Of a DNA stretch of 6,452 nucleotides, positions 6,181 through 6,452 are shown piece by piece. Position numbers and translations under genes: made by a program. A model generated the notes under the pieces. It did no database searches. It had not been told where the DNA came from and saw only the letters and a list, made by a program, of their open reading frames with translations. This stretch comes from Deltaproteobacteria bacterium (GTDB taxonomy: Bacteria; Desulfobacterota; DSM-4660; Desulfatiglandales; HGW-15): NCBI GenBank assembly GCA_021737245.1, contig JAIPEI010000213.1, forward strand, positions 1 to 6,452, in the 5' to 3' direction. Numbering within the stretch: the first letter of the stretch is position 1; every line of letters begins with the position of its first letter.

Positions 6181-6452
6181 CGAATCGCCCCCCCGGCCTC
6201 GGGGTGCACGCCCGTGACGAAGGTCCTGGACTCTCCCGACGGTCCGGCCAGGGTGAGGCGGATCTCCACGTACGCGGGCAGCCCCCCGCCTGCAGCCGAT
6301 CCCGGCTCCCAGGAGTCGTGCGAGTCCCCCCCGGCATCCTGGAATGCGAACGCCAGCCCCTGGAGCATGCGCGTCCAGGGTTCGACATGCCCCCCCACGA
6401 CAATACCCGGCCGGATCAGGCCTTCCTCCTCGCGAAGGAGCTCCAGGCGGCC
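6177..6452 (-). CDS. gspJ: Type II secretion system minor pseudopilin GspJ, C-terminal part (5' end outside window)
   Basis: The frame is open to the window edge and gives 91 residues from GRLELLREEEGLIRPG to the TGA at 6179-6177. A GTG at 6398 opens a shorter frame but is internal. The pattern of a short strand with charged residues (GRLELLREE), a central LQGLAFAFQDAGG with a following DSWEPG, then LPAYVEIRLTLAGPSGESRTFVTGVHP, matches the C-terminal beta domain of GspJ, where a Trp-containing loop precedes a LPxxVEI(x)L strand. Position directly before gspK with an ATGA overlap supports this. GspJ joins GspI and GspK at the pseudopilus tip. The prepilin N-terminus is not visible. Confidence 0.88.
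   Translation of the reverse strand, partial: GRLELLREEEGLIRPGIVVGGHVEPWTRMLQGLAFAFQDAGGDSHDSWEPGSAAGGGLPAYVEIRLTLAGPSGESRTFVTGVHPEAGGAIR

Noticed and set aside
1..6452. CRISPR arrays, insertion sequences, attachment sites, tRNA or rRNA genes
   Set aside because: No spaced direct repeats, transposase motifs, terminal inverted repeats or structured RNA signatures were seen on either strand.

Overview
The window is GC-rich, densely packed bacterial DNA with overlapping genes throughout. It combines part of a type II secretion system (T2SS) operon with two signal-transduction units. A PilM/PilN-type fused GspL, a short PilO-like GspM and an HPK7-type kinase with a NarL-type regulator would fit a Gram-negative of the former Deltaproteobacteria (Desulfobacterota, Myxococcota and relatives). 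That lineage is an inference from gene style, not from a marker gene.

Layout. At 1-386 (minus) is the receiver half of a NarL/FixJ-family response regulator, cut by the window edge. It overlaps by 11 bases the gene before it, a membrane-bound PAS-containing HPK7 histidine kinase (376-2136, minus). A divergent intergenic region of about 186 bases follows. It carries a strong candidate sigma-54 (RpoN) promoter reading rightward at 2247-2262. Next come two overlapping plus-strand genes for receiver-only proteins: a degenerate one (2323-2790) and a canonical one with an N-terminal extension (2774-3274). From the right edge, reading leftward, lie gspJ (partial), gspK, gspL and gspM (6452 to 3265). 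These are joined by ATGA overlaps or a 1-base gap. The gspM gene ends tail-to-tail with the second receiver gene, overlapping it by 10 bases.

How they may work together. GspJ and GspK are minor pseudopilins of the pseudopilus tip. GspL and GspM form the inner-membrane platform linking the secretion ATPase to the pseudopilus. The kinase and NarL-type regulator look like a cognate pair: membrane signal, His phosphorylation, transcriptional output. The two receiver-only proteins have no output domain here and probably act through protein contacts or a phosphorelay. A functional link between the signalling genes and the T2SS is suggested only by adjacency.

I did not find a clearly novel system. 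The points most worth checking are the sigma-54 promoter, the degenerate receiver co-encoded with a normal one, the altered nucleotide-site residues in GspL, and the perfect hairpin near the 5' end of the kinase gene, whose start codon is not ATG.
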